Shown here: positions 26,179-34,919 of the stretch, one piece after another
Layout of the letters: every line of letters begins with the position of its first letter
Numbering within the stretch: the stretch's first letter is position 1
NCBI GenBank assembly: GCA_963819715.1
Contig: CAWFXE010000006.1
Span: forward strand, 186,001 to 250,000
Origin: DASUPK01 sp963819715
GTDB taxonomy: Bacteria > Actinomycetota > Thermoleophilia > Solirubrobacterales > 70-9
Length of the DNA: 64,000 bases
Reading direction: 5' to 3'
The notes under the pieces: generated by a model
Database searches by the model: none
Told to the model about the DNA's origin: nothing
What the model saw: the letters and a program-made list of their open reading frames with translations, nothing else
Translations under genes and position numbers: made by a program

Positions 26179-27851
26179 ACCGCCCCAACCACAAGCCGCG
26201 CCTTTCCAATCCGCAGATCGGCCTGATCGCGGTCGTGCTGACGCTGTTCGGCTTCTACCTGGCGTTCACCAAGAGCATTCCGTTCGCCGGTCACGGCTAC
26301 CAGCTCAAGGCAGTCGTCGCGGACGCGCAGAACATCCGGGCGAAGAGCCCGGTGCGGATCTCCGGCGTGGACGTCGGCCAGGTCGCCGACGTCCAGCACC
26401 TGACGAATGCGAACGGCCAGGGTGAGGACGCCGCCGTGGTCACCATGGACCTGAAGAACACGGCACTGCCGGTCCGCCAGGACGCGACCCTTCAGCTCCG
26501 CCCGCGCCTCTTCCTCGAGGGGAACCTCTTCGTCGACCTGCACCCCGGGAGCCCGAGCGCCCCCGAGCTCGACAGCGGCTCGGTCGTCCCGGAGACGCAG
26601 ACCTCAAGCTCGGTCCAGTTCGACCAGGTCCTCACCTCGCTGCAGGCGCCGGTGCGTCAGGACCTCCAGATCTTCCTCAAGGAATTCGGCGGCGCACTCG
26701 ACAAGTACGGCGGCGCCAAGGGCTTCCAGGAGTCCCTCCGGACCTCCCCGGCGGCGTTCGAGTACACGTCCCAGGTGAACCAGGCGCTGCTCGGTACCCA
26801 GCCCGGCGACCTCGCCGGATTCGTCTCGAACCTCGACGTCGTCGCCCGCGAGCTGAACGCGAACAGCAACGACCTCCAGGGCCTGATCACCAACTTCAAC
26901 ACGGTCAGTGGCGACTTCGCCGCCCACCAGGCCTCCCTGCGGGACGCGATCGTCGAGCTCCCGAAGGCGCTCGCCGTCGGCCGCCCGGCGCTGCTCAAGC
27001 TGAACCAGGACTTCCCGGCTCTGCGAGCCTTCGCGCGCGAGGCACTGCCCGGCGTGAAGTCCGCCAACCAGGCGCTCGACTACGCGAACCCATGGATCGG
27101 CCAGCTCCGCCAGCTGATCTCGCAGAGCGAGCTGCGCGGCCTGGTCGAGGACCTGCGGCCCACCGTCCCGGACCTGGCCGCCCTCAGCAACGACTCGCTG
27201 CCGTTCCTCGAGCAGGCCCGCGCACTCTCCTCCTGCTTCAACAACGTCGTCATCCCCTGGAGCAACACCCAGATCCCCAACAACGACAGCGATCCGCCGG
27301 CGGGCAAGGTCTACCAGGAGACCGCGTACGGGTTCACCGGCGTCGCGGGCGAGAGCCGCTCGGGCGACGCCAACGGCCAGGAGTTCCGGGTGCTCGGCGG
27401 CGGCTCCGCGAACTCGATCGGCCTGTTCTCCTCGCCCGACGTGTCGGCGCCGCTCACCGGTCTCGCGCCCTACGACTTCCTCGGCTCTCAGCCGGCGAAG
27501 GCCTCCTCCGCCAAGACGCCGTTCCGGCCCGACGTGCCGTGCGAGACCCAGGATCCCCCCGATCTGCACAGCGAGATCGGGCCCGCGCCGACCACCACCC
27601 CGAACGCCCACAGCGCGACGTATGAGCCGCCCGAGCTGAAGGCGCTGACCAGCCAGTACGCCGACATCCTCTCGAAGCTCGCCGACGCGAAGCAGATGAA
27701 GTCCGCGGGTCAGCAGGGGCAGGCCCAGCAGCTGATCACCAAGACGCTCCAGCAGTTCGCCGGCTGGACGAAGGACTGGACGGCCTATCAGCGCGCGAAC
27801 GGGGTCAAGGCGTCCGTGCCGTCGCTGCCGGGGAAGGGGGCGAAGGGCTGA
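26175..27851 (+). CDS. MCE family protein, fourth of six (MceD position)
   Basis: 558 residues, GTG start overlapping the previous stop (GTGA). The membrane segment is IGLIAVVLTLFGFYLAFTKS. The MCE domain follows (YQLKAVVADAQNIRAKSPVR, with LFLEGNLFVDLHPG at its end), then a long helical portion and a C-terminal soluble tail ending in a Gln/Lys-rich helix. It shares one base with the next gene's ATG (TGATG), so translation is coupled. The helical region after the MCE domain fits the tunnel-forming helices of MCE rings. Confidence 0.88.
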   Translation: MNRPNHKPRLSNPQIGLIAVVLTLFGFYLAFTKSIPFAGHGYQLKAVVADAQNIRAKSPVRISGVDVGQVADVQHLTNANGQGEDAAVVTMDLKNTALPVRQDATLQLRPRLFLEGNLFVDLHPGSPSAPELDSGSVVPETQTSSSVQFDQVLTSLQAPVRQDLQIFLKEFGGALDKYGGAKGFQESLRTSPAAFEYTSQVNQALLGTQPGDLAGFVSNLDVVARELNANSNDLQGLITNFNTVSGDFAAHQASLRDAIVELPKALAVGRPALLKLNQDFPALRAFAREALPGVKSANQALDYANPWIGQLRQLISQSELRGLVEDLRPTVPDLAALSNDSLPFLEQARALSSCFNNVVIPWSNTQIPNNDSDPPAGKVYQETAYGFTGVAGESRSGDANGQEFRVLGGGSANSIGLFSSPDVSAPLTGLAPYDFLGSQPAKASSAKTPFRPDVPCETQDPPDLHSEIGPAPTTTPNAHSATYEPPELKALTSQYADILSKLADAKQMKSAGQQGQAQQLITKTLQQFAGWTKDWTAYQRANGVKASVPSLPGKGAKG

Positions 27852-29176
27852 TGCGCAAGGCGATCAGAGACCACCTCCGCGACTTCCTGGCAATTCTCGG
27901 CCTGTTGACCGTCGGCCTGCTCGCGACGTACATCATCGTCCAGAACCAGCGCCTGCGGATCCCGCTGCTCGAGGAGAAGCCCTTCGAGCTCAAGGCCGAC
28001 ATGTCGACCGCCCAGGCGGTCACGCCCGGCCAGGGCCAGACCGTTCGGGTGGCCGGCGTCCGCGTCGGCGACATCTCCGCGGTCGACTACGAGGACGGCC
28101 ACGCGGTCGTGACCATGGACATCGACCGCAAGTTCCTCCCGGTCTACCGGAACGCCACGGTCCTGCTCCGCCCGAAGACCGGCCTGAAGGACATGTTCCT
28201 CGAGCTCGATCCGGGCACCGATACCGACCCCAACTCGAACGACGACGAGTACCAGAACGGCGACGAGATCCCGGTCGCCAACACGGCTCCGGACACGAAC
28301 GTCGATCAGGTCCTCTCGGCCCTCGATGGCGACACGCGGGCGTACCTGCGGCTGCTTCTGACCCAGGGCGGCGAGGGACTGAACGGCCGCGGCAAGGACC
28401 TGGGCAAGCTGCTGGGCAGCCTCGGCCCGATCAACCGCGGCCTCGCCCGTCTCAACACCGAGGTCGCAAAGCGCAAGGCGAACCTCGCGACGCTGATCCA
28501 CAACATGAACGTCCTCTGGGGCCGCGTCGGCGAGGACGGGCAGGGGATCGAGCAGCTCGTCACGGCGTCCAATCAGGCGCTTGGGGCGATCGCCAGCCAG
28601 TCGCCGGATGTCGAGCGGTCGGTCGGACTGCTCGGGCCGACTCTCCGGACGACCCGCGTCGCCCTCGCCAAGACGGATCAGCTGGCGACCATCCTCGGTC
28701 CGGCGGTCAACAGCCTGCGTCCGTTCGCGCGCAAGCTGAAGCCGGTCAACGACTCGCTCGGCAGCCTCGCCAAGAACACGTTCGATCCGGTCAAGCAGGA
28801 GATCCGCCCGTTCGTGATCAACGCTCGCCAGCCGGTGCGCAACCTGAGGCCGGCGGCGCAGAACCTGGTCCACGCGACCCCGCGCCTGACGACGGTGGGC
28901 TCGAAGCTCAACGAGCTCTTCAACATGGCGGCCTATAACCCGAACGGCGCCGAGTCCCCCGGCACCCCGGGCCGCGACGAGGGCTACCTGTACTGGCTGG
29001 GCTGGCTGGCCCACGTCGGCAACAGCACGTTCAGCTCGCAGGACGCGCACGGCGTCTACAGGCACATCTTCCTGGTCGCGACCTGCAACACGATCAAGGA
29101 CATGACCCTGTCCAGCCCGCTCGCCCCGATCGCGACGGGCTTCAGCGGCCTCCTCGGGACGGTGTGCCCGCCATGA
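27851..29176 (+). CDS. MCE family protein, fifth of six (MceE position)
   Basis: 441 residues, the shortest of the set. Anchor FLAILGLLTVGLLATYIIVQ is near the N-terminus. The MCE domain (FELKADMSTAQAVTPGQGQT, ending GLKDMFLELDPG) follows, then a helical domain and a short tail with two cysteines (FLVATCNTIKD and LLGTVCPP). Mycobacterial MceE proteins are often lipoproteins, but no lipobox is visible here. A 26-base gap separates it from mceF, the only gap within the six. Confidence 0.87.
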   Translation: MRKAIRDHLRDFLAILGLLTVGLLATYIIVQNQRLRIPLLEEKPFELKADMSTAQAVTPGQGQTVRVAGVRVGDISAVDYEDGHAVVTMDIDRKFLPVYRNATVLLRPKTGLKDMFLELDPGTDTDPNSNDDEYQNGDEIPVANTAPDTNVDQVLSALDGDTRAYLRLLLTQGGEGLNGRGKDLGKLLGSLGPINRGLARLNTEVAKRKANLATLIHNMNVLWGRVGEDGQGIEQLVTASNQALGAIASQSPDVERSVGLLGPTLRTTRVALAKTDQLATILGPAVNSLRPFARKLKPVNDSLGSLAKNTFDPVKQEIRPFVINARQPVRNLRPAAQNLVHATPRLTTVGSKLNELFNMAAYNPNGAESPGTPGRDEGYLYWLGWLAHVGNSTFSSQDAHGVYRHIFLVATCNTIKDMTLSSPLAPIATGFSGLLGTVCPP

Positions 29177-29202
29177 GCCGGACCAGCGGAGAGGTGATCT
29201 AG

Positions 29203-30885
29203 GTGCAGAAGCAGGCACCGTCCATCGGGCGCTTCATGATCGCGATCGGCTTCACGCTGTCGTGCTTCGGCCTGCTCCTCTTCCTCTGGGTCACCTTCGG
29301 CGGCCCGGTCCCGTTCAAGCCGGAGAGCTACCGGTTCACCGCCGACTTCCCCGAGGCGATCACGTTGGCGAAGGAGGCTGATGTCCGGGTCGGCGGCGTC
29401 TCGGTCGGCAAGGTCAAGGACATCGGCCTGGCGCCCGAGAGCGAGTGCCACACCGATCCGACCGTTTGCAACACCACGCAGGCGACGATCGAGATCCAGC
29501 CCCAATACGCGCCGATCTCGTCGGACGCCAGGGCGATCCTTCGCTCGAAGACCCTGCTCGGCGAGACCTACATCGAGCTCACGCCCGGCAGCCAGGTGCA
29601 GCCGGCAGCCGATACCAGCAACGTCCAGGCCCAGTCGAGCTCCATCGACATCGGCCAGATCTCGGGCGGCGATGCCCCGCAGGCCATTCCTGAGGGCGGC
29701 CACCTCGCCCAGACCCAGGTCGAGAACCAGACCCAGATCGACGAGATCTTCCAGGGCTTCGACAAGCCAACCCGTGAGGCGTTCCAATCCTGGATGCAGA
29801 ACGCCGGCCTCGCCATCAACGGCCGCGGCCTCGACCTGAATGACGCCTTCGGCAACCTCGGCCCCTTTGCCTCCGACACCAGCGACGTGCTCGGCACGCT
29901 GCGCAGCCAGGAGCAGTCCCTGCGGACCCTCGTCCACGACACCGGCGACGTCTTCGCCGCCCTGACCGACCACGACCAGGCCCTGGCGGGGGCGATCGTC
30001 GGGGCCAACCGGACCTTCGGCGCGCTCGCCTCGCAGAGCCAGGCGCTGTCCGACACCTTCAAGATCTTCCCGACGTTCGAGAACGAAGGCCGACTCACGC
30101 TCAACCGGCTGAAGACCTTCGCTCAGGACGCCCAGCCCGTCTTCCATGACCTGAGGCCCGTCGCCCGCGACCTCAGCCCGACGCTCCGCGACGTGCGCAG
30201 GGTCACGCCGAAGGCCCACAAGCTCTTCCAGAACCTCGACCCGCTGATCAAGGCGTCGGCGACGGGACTGCCCTCGCTGAGCAGCTTCCTCCATGAGCTG
30301 CGGCCCGTGATGGACGGGCTGGATCCGTTCCTCGGCAACCTCAACCCGCTGGTGCGCTGGCTCGACTACCAGGCGCCGGTCGTGACGGACTTCCTCGGCA
30401 ACATCCCGAGCGCGACCGAGGACTACCTCCCCGCCCAGGCGGGCCAGAGCGCGCCGCTCCATCTCTCGCGGCAGATGCTGATGCTCACCCCGGAGTCGCT
30501 GTCGATCTATCCGAACCGCCTGGCCAGCAACCGTGGCAACGGCTACCTGCAGCCGTTTGCCATCGGCAACGCGTACTCGAGCAGCCAGGCCGAGATCTTC
30601 CCGAACCACGATTGCAACAACACCTTCGGTGGACAGCCGGTCCTGAAGATCCCGCAGGGCAGCACTCCTGCGCCTGGTGGCGCTCCACAGTCCGAGAGCG
30701 GCCAGTTCCCCTTCTCCTCTGCAATCACCGCCACCTCACCGGCCTTCGTCGCCCCGAACTCGGATGTGGACGCGAACCCGCTGCCCCCCGGCGGGCCCTC
30801 AGCCTATGCGGCGTGCACGGTCGCGCCGGACTTCCCCTCCATCTTCGGCGGCGGGAAGATCCCCGAAGTTCTGCCTGACCAGTAA
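29203..30885 (+). CDS. MCE family protein, sixth of six (MceF position)
   Basis: 560 residues, GTG start after AGGTGATCTAG. Anchor FMIAIGFTLSCFGLLLFLWV leads to an MCE domain (YRFTADFPEAITLAKEADVR, with TLLGETYIELTPG at its end). A helical region and a C-terminal part follow, the latter with motifs shared with MceB and MceC. It closes the run of six. The SCP2-like gene follows after about 50 bases, including a TAGGAT box near 30905 that could be its own promoter. Confidence 0.88.
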   Translation: MQKQAPSIGRFMIAIGFTLSCFGLLLFLWVTFGGPVPFKPESYRFTADFPEAITLAKEADVRVGGVSVGKVKDIGLAPESECHTDPTVCNTTQATIEIQPQYAPISSDARAILRSKTLLGETYIELTPGSQVQPAADTSNVQAQSSSIDIGQISGGDAPQAIPEGGHLAQTQVENQTQIDEIFQGFDKPTREAFQSWMQNAGLAINGRGLDLNDAFGNLGPFASDTSDVLGTLRSQEQSLRTLVHDTGDVFAALTDHDQALAGAIVGANRTFGALASQSQALSDTFKIFPTFENEGRLTLNRLKTFAQDAQPVFHDLRPVARDLSPTLRDVRRVTPKAHKLFQNLDPLIKASATGLPSLSSFLHELRPVMDGLDPFLGNLNPLVRWLDYQAPVVTDFLGNIPSATEDYLPAQAGQSAPLHLSRQMLMLTPESLSIYPNRLASNRGNGYLQPFAIGNAYSSSQAEIFPNHDCNNTFGGQPVLKIPQGSTPAPGGAPQSESGQFPFSSAITATSPAFVAPNSDVDANPLPPGGPSAYAACTVAPDFPSIFGGGKIPEVLPDQ

Positions 30886-30936
30886 CCGGGACCCCGGCCT
30901 GAATAGGATTCGTCTCCCACTCGGGAGGTGGAGACG

Positions 30937-31356
30937 TTGCCGTACTTCAAGGACGCGCAGGAGGTCTACGACACCATCGGGAAGCTGTTCGCCGACCTTG
31001 CGAAGGACCCCGAGCTCGGGCCCAAGTTCAGAGAGGCCAACACGATCCTCCAGTACGACTACAGCGAGCCCGATTCGAAGATCACACTCCGCCTCCAGAA
31101 GGGCGAGCCGGCTGACGTCGACTTCGGCGAGACCGAGATGGAGCCGGACGTCGTCATGAGCATGGAGGCCGATACCGCGCACCGCTTCTGGCTCGGCAAG
31201 GTGAACGTCACCACGGCCCTCGCCCGCGGCCAGATCAAGGCCAGCGGCCCGGTCGCAAAGATCCTCAAGCTCGTTCCCCTGACCAAGCCGGTCTACCCGC
31301 GCTACAAGGCCCAGCTCGAGGCCGAGGGTCGCGAGGACCTGGTCAACGTCGATTGA
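30937..31356 (+). CDS. SCP2 sterol-binding domain protein
   Basis: A 139-residue single-domain sterol-carrier-protein-2 fold: EVYDTIGKLFADLAKDPELG, then ITLRLQKGEPADVDF, then a hydrophobic C-terminal helix region (KASGPVAKILKLVPLTK). SCP2 domains bind sterols and acyl-CoAs in the cytosol. I prefer TTG 30937 as start because GGGAGGTGGAG lies immediately before it; GTG 30928 would sit inside that site. The position directly after mceF suggests it receives the imported lipid, which is inference. The stop overlaps the next start (TTGA). Confidence 0.85.
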   Translation: MPYFKDAQEVYDTIGKLFADLAKDPELGPKFREANTILQYDYSEPDSKITLRLQKGEPADVDFGETEMEPDVVMSMEADTAHRFWLGKVNVTTALARGQIKASGPVAKILKLVPLTKPVYPRYKAQLEAEGREDLVNVD

Positions 31357-32036
31357 GCGGCAAGGCCGGCGCGGAGGAGTGGGCGGGGATCGTCTCCGGC
31401 CTGGCCACGGAGCGGAACCTCCGCTACGAGCCGGTCGGCGGCATCAATCCGAAGGAGGGGCCGGTCGCACTCTGTCCCGGAGGAACCAACCGGATCACCG
31501 GCGAGCTCAGCGACGGGTTCTTCGGCGCCTCCTGCGACGCCGACGAGCACGAGGAGGGCGGCTTCCTCAGCAAGTCGATGGTCCCCGGGGCCGTGCTGGT
31601 CAAGGCGCACATGCCGGATCTCGCCACGGTCGTCCCCGTCTTCGACGTGGAGTCGCTCGAGCGCTTCGAGGACGCACTCGATCGGCATTCCCGCCGCCGC
31701 GTCGCGTTCGAGAGCATCGACTTCAACAAGCGCTTCATCGCCACCGTGCCGAAGGACCACGACCCGATCGCGCTTCGCGAGCTCTTCAGCCCGGCCTTCA
31801 TCGACTGGATCACCCGGATCCCCGTCGAAATCGACTTCGGCATCACCGAGCAGCAGCTCTTCTTTCACTGGCGGCTGCGCGAGCGCACCAAGGAGGAGTT
31901 GAAGGAATCGCTGCGCTCGGCCGGCGGCATCTTCGACCGCCTGCATCGGGAGATGGAGGAGAACAACCTCGACATCTACAGGCCCGGGCCCTGGAACGCG
32001 GGCCTCGAGCCTTTCCCTCCGAAGATCGGGTCCTAG
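31353..32036 (+). CDS. Hypothetical protein (227 aa), coupled to the SCP2 gene
   Basis: I do not recognise this family. The TTG start overlaps the SCP2 stop by four bases, so the two are co-translated. The protein is soluble, with a glycine- and cysteine-containing N-terminal half (VALCPGGTNRITGELSDG, FGASCDADEHEEGG). A C-terminal half has IDWITRIPVEIDFGITEQQL and a charged helix. The frame is well formed throughout and ends convergent with the PPOX gene. A role alongside SCP2 in lipid handling is possible but unsupported by motifs. Confidence 0.7.
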   Translation: MSGKAGAEEWAGIVSGLATERNLRYEPVGGINPKEGPVALCPGGTNRITGELSDGFFGASCDADEHEEGGFLSKSMVPGAVLVKAHMPDLATVVPVFDVESLERFEDALDRHSRRRVAFESIDFNKRFIATVPKDHDPIALRELFSPAFIDWITRIPVEIDFGITEQQLFFHWRLRERTKEELKESLRSAGGIFDRLHREMEENNLDIYRPGPWNAGLEPFPPKIGS

Positions 32037-32989
32037 TCGCGTTCCCGCATCCTGCGGCGGTAGGTCCGGTAGAAGCCCGGGCCCTTCTTGATGAAGTCCC
32101 GAAACCGGCTGAAGCGGCCGGGCGGCAGCTCGAAGCCGCCGACGATCCGCCGCGGAACCAGTTGCCAACTGTCCCCGGAGCGGGAGAGGTTTCCGCGGAC
32201 CTGCATGTTGCGCTGCCAGGTGAAGTCAGGTGCGTGCTCGTGGACGGCGAAGCAGGCCCGGCCTTCGAGCAGCGGCAGGCCCGCCGGATCGGCGTCGATT
32301 GAGATCGTCTTGGCCGAGGAATCGGCGGCGAACGGGACGCGGACCGCGATCGGGAAGCCGTCCGGGCCCATCCAGCTGAGCACGCCCGTGTCGTGCTGCG
32401 CCAGAAAGTCCATTCGCTGGTCCCACGCGGGCGGTCCCTGCGGCGCCTCGCCATGCTCGGCAGGCGGCTCCTCGACGTGCCCCGAGCGGACCTCCTCGAG
32501 GTGGGCGTCGTGGACGGTCGGCTCCTCGGCAACGTTCCCGGTCGGCCAGACGAAGACGCGCTCGGGCCGCACCTTGATGTAGAGGCGCGCGTAGTACCAG
32601 TTGAACATCGGGCGCAGCGGCTTCGGCGGGTTCATCTTCTTCGTCGCGGGTAGCTTCTCCCCGGACTGGCGGAGGTAGCGCTCGGCGTTCGCCTTCAGGT
32701 CCTCGTCGTCGATCGTTGCCGTCCCCTGGACCAGGACCCTCACCCCGCTGTCGACACCGGATCCGGTCGGGTCTGAGAAGAGAAGCGAGACGCTGGGATG
32801 GGCCTTCGCGTCGTCGGCCTTCTTCGGATAGCCGAGCCCCGTGGTCACGTCGATCGTCGGCCCTCCCTGCTCGTAGTACGGGGTGACGGGCCAGGTGATC
32901 GGCTGCTTGGCGGCGTCGACCGTCGTGAGCTCGCAGGTGATGAAGCTCTCGAAGGCGTCACGGACCTCGGGCGGCAGGCTGCTGGTCAT
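32033..32989 (-). CDS. Pyridoxamine 5'-phosphate oxidase-like FMN-binding split barrel protein
   Basis: 318 residues. The first 150 residues form the split-barrel flavin or F420-binding domain: FESFITCELTTVDAAKQPIT, then VSLLFSDPTGSGVDS and the strand VRVLVQGTATIDDE. A second, weaker barrel-like half follows (FLAQHDTGVLSWMGPDGFPI), so the protein looks like a tandem of two such domains. The exact reaction is unknown, since this superfamily includes oxidases, reductases and heme-binding proteins. The stop overlaps that of the convergent hypothetical gene by four bases. Confidence 0.8.
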   Translation of the reverse strand: MTSSLPPEVRDAFESFITCELTTVDAAKQPITWPVTPYYEQGGPTIDVTTGLGYPKKADDAKAHPSVSLLFSDPTGSGVDSGVRVLVQGTATIDDEDLKANAERYLRQSGEKLPATKKMNPPKPLRPMFNWYYARLYIKVRPERVFVWPTGNVAEEPTVHDAHLEEVRSGHVEEPPAEHGEAPQGPPAWDQRMDFLAQHDTGVLSWMGPDGFPIAVRVPFAADSSAKTISIDADPAGLPLLEGRACFAVHEHAPDFTWQRNMQVRGNLSRSGDSWQLVPRRIVGGFELPPGRFSRFRDFIKKGPGFYRTYRRRMRERD

Positions 32990-33031
32990 GGGCCGAGTTT
33001 TACCGCGAGCCAGGGCCGTGAGGGAGGCTGG

Positions 33032-33619
33032 TCAGGGAAGCTCGTCGGGAAGGACGATCCGCTGGTCCTCTCCCTCGCCCTCGACGCGCGGCTCGACGGG
33101 CTTGACGACGCGGCCGCGCGCCGCCTCCAGCGCCTCCTCGGCATTGGCGAACCCGATCAGCGACTCCAGGTGCTTGATCGTCGGGAAGACCAGCGGCAGC
33201 TCGCCGGCGTGATGCATGTCGAGCGCGCCCTTGGGCCCGAACCAGCCGGCGTCCACCGTCTCGGAGCCGTCGGGCTCGGGCGGGGAATGGGCTGGCGCCA
33301 GGGCCAGGTAGAAGCGGGTGTCGAAGCGGATCGGCACGACCTTCGGCGTGATCCAGCGCGAGTAGGCGACGAGCTCCCCGGCGGGCACCTCGATGCCGGC
33401 CTCCTCCGCCAGTTCCCGGACGGCGGCGGTCCGGTGGGCCTCCTCGCCATCCCCGTCGCCCGCGTCGACCGCCCCGCCGGGGAACACCCAGACCCCCGGC
33501 ATGAACCGCGCCTCCGGATTGCGCTGGACCAGCAGGATCTCGAGACCACGCTCAGCGTGCTTGCCGCCACGGCGGAGCAGGATCACTGTGGCGGCGGGTC
33601 GCGGGAGGGTGGGTTCCAC
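33032..33619 (-). CDS. NUDIX hydrolase
   Basis: 195 residues. The Nudix box is centred on VRELAEEAGIEV (REL-EE-G) with the leading glycines in FPGGAVDAG; a short insert spaces the first glycine from the RE motif. PGVWVFPGGAVD and the later WITPKVVPIRFDTRFYL are typical of the NUDT19/RP2-like group, some of which hydrolyse CoA derivatives. Substrate is not determinable here. The start is GTG. It is divergent from rubredoxin with a 33-base spacer. Confidence 0.9.
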   Translation of the reverse strand: MEPTLPRPAATVILLRRGGKHAERGLEILLVQRNPEARFMPGVWVFPGGAVDAGDGDGEEAHRTAAVRELAEEAGIEVPAGELVAYSRWITPKVVPIRFDTRFYLALAPAHSPPEPDGSETVDAGWFGPKGALDMHHAGELPLVFPTIKHLESLIGFANAEEALEAARGRVVKPVEPRVEGEGEDQRIVLPDELP

Positions 33620-33652
33620 GTGAGGTCACCCTAGTCGTTACATTGCCGCTCC

Positions 33653-33838
33653 ATGACTGCGGAGACCACCACCAAGCAGCTCTACATCTGCACCTCGTGC
33701 GGGTTCATCTACGACCCCGACGAGGGCGATCCCGACGGCGGGGTGCCACCGGGAACGGTGTTCGACGACATCCCCGACGACTGGTTCTGCCCGGTCTGCG
33801 GGGCGCGCAAGTCGGACTTCGAGCCCTACGAGGAGTAG
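33653..33838 (+). CDS. Rubredoxin
   Basis: A 61-residue iron protein that carries single electrons. The two cysteine pairs CTSCG and CPVCG, the Tyr/Pro-rich core (FIYDPDEGDPDGG) and DDWFCPVCG are all in place. The family length is usual (about 55). Electron partners in this bacterium could be alkane- or P450-type oxygenases, but none is adjacent. The ATG lies 33 bases from the divergent Nudix start. It is followed by the second copy of the 19-base repeat. Confidence 0.97.
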   Translation: MTAETTTKQLYICTSCGFIYDPDEGDPDGGVPPGTVFDDIPDDWFCPVCGARKSDFEPYEE

Positions 33839-33849
33839 CGCCGACGCCT

Positions 33850-33868
33850 CTGGCGGGCGGGTCCTGTC
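33850..33868 (+). repeat. Dispersed 19-base repeat, copy 2
   Basis: Matches 18713-18731 in 18 of 19 bases and is located at the same distance after a gene stop (11 bases after the rubredoxin stop). No coding potential. Whether it belongs to a genome-wide family cannot be seen from this window. Confidence 0.6.
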
Positions 33869-33878
33869 CCGATCAGCG

Positions 33879-34919
33879 TCAGCCGTCCAGCGCCCTCTCT
33901 CGCTGGCGGCGTCTCAGTTCGCGGGTCCCGAACCAGCCGAGGGCGATCAGCGCTGCGAGAGGGACGAGGACCGCGAGCGTGATCAGCGCGGCTCCGGCGA
34001 TCGCCTCGAGCACGCCCACGGCGTCATCGGCGGCGTCGCCGATCGACCAGCTGCCGTCGCCCTGCGCGGTGATGTCGACGCTGACGGGCGTGTAGGCCAC
34101 GCGCCCCTTGAGGCCGCGCAGGGCGGCGCGCGCCGCAGCCAGCTGATCGCGAGCGATGGCGAGCTGCTGCTTGATGGCCGCGGCCGCTGAGGCACTCGCG
34201 GCGTTGCTCAGGTCCTCGAGCAGCGAGTCGACCTTGGCCCGCGCGTCCTTGTAGGCCTTGCCGGCATCGACGTAGCTGCCGGTGACATTGGTGCTGCCCT
34301 GGTTGAGCAGCGTTACCCGCCCAAGATCGGAGAGGTCGGAGAGAGCGTCCTGCAGGTGCTGCGTCGGAATTCGCAGCTCGAATGACGCCCGGCCGTTGGA
34401 CCCGCCGGTGTGCACGTTGGACGAGTCCACGATCCCGTCATAGCGATCGCTGACGTCGACGACGCCGCCGGCTGCATCCTGAATCTTGTCCGCGTCGGTG
34501 GCCAGGCCGACCTGCGCGGTGCGCTCCTGTATCTGCTCGCGCCCGTTGCGAGGGCGGGTATTCGCCGGCGGCACGGCAACGTCGGGCGATGACGCGCCCT
34601 GCAACGCGGCGGTACCACCAGTTCCAGAGGCGCTTCGGGATGTTCCGGCCGAGCCGATCGACGTCTGCTTTTCGAGAACACCCGAATCGCCGCCACCACC
34701 TCCTGAATTTGCGATGACGACCGCCACAACGGCAACCGATGCAAGTACCCCCACCGCGGGGAGGAGCCGTCCCCAGGTGAGCTCCCGCTTCCGCTCCACC
34801 TTTTGCTCGCCAGGGAAGCCGGCGGACGCCCGCCGGTCCAACTTGGCGGCGAAGTCCTCGTTCGGGGTTTCACGCAGCGCGTGAAGCCCTGCGCCGATCT
34901 GCTCGTCAGTCAGCCTCAT
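33879..34919 (-). CDS. DUF4349 protein, probable membrane anti-sigma partner
   Basis: 346 residues. An N-terminal cytosolic stretch of about 45 residues (LTDEQIGAGLHALRETPNED) precedes a first membrane segment (LLPAVGVLASVAVVAVVIA). A Ser/Gly-rich linker and the DUF4349 extracytoplasmic domain follow (ASFELRIPTQHLQDALSDL, then a long coiled-coil helix). A second membrane segment lies near the C-terminus (ALITLAVLVPLAALIALGW), ending in an Arg-rich tail. The start overlaps the sigma-factor stop by 14 bases, the arrangement seen for sigma/anti-sigma pairs. Anti-sigma function is inferred from order, since DUF4349 itself has no assigned role. Confidence 0.75.
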   Translation of the reverse strand: MRLTDEQIGAGLHALRETPNEDFAAKLDRRASAGFPGEQKVERKRELTWGRLLPAVGVLASVAVVAVVIANSGGGGGDSGVLEKQTSIGSAGTSRSASGTGGTAALQGASSPDVAVPPANTRPRNGREQIQERTAQVGLATDADKIQDAAGGVVDVSDRYDGIVDSSNVHTGGSNGRASFELRIPTQHLQDALSDLSDLGRVTLLNQGSTNVTGSYVDAGKAYKDARAKVDSLLEDLSNAASASAAAAIKQQLAIARDQLAAARAALRGLKGRVAYTPVSVDITAQGDGSWSIGDAADDAVGVLEAIAGAALITLAVLVPLAALIALGWFGTRELRRRQRERALDG

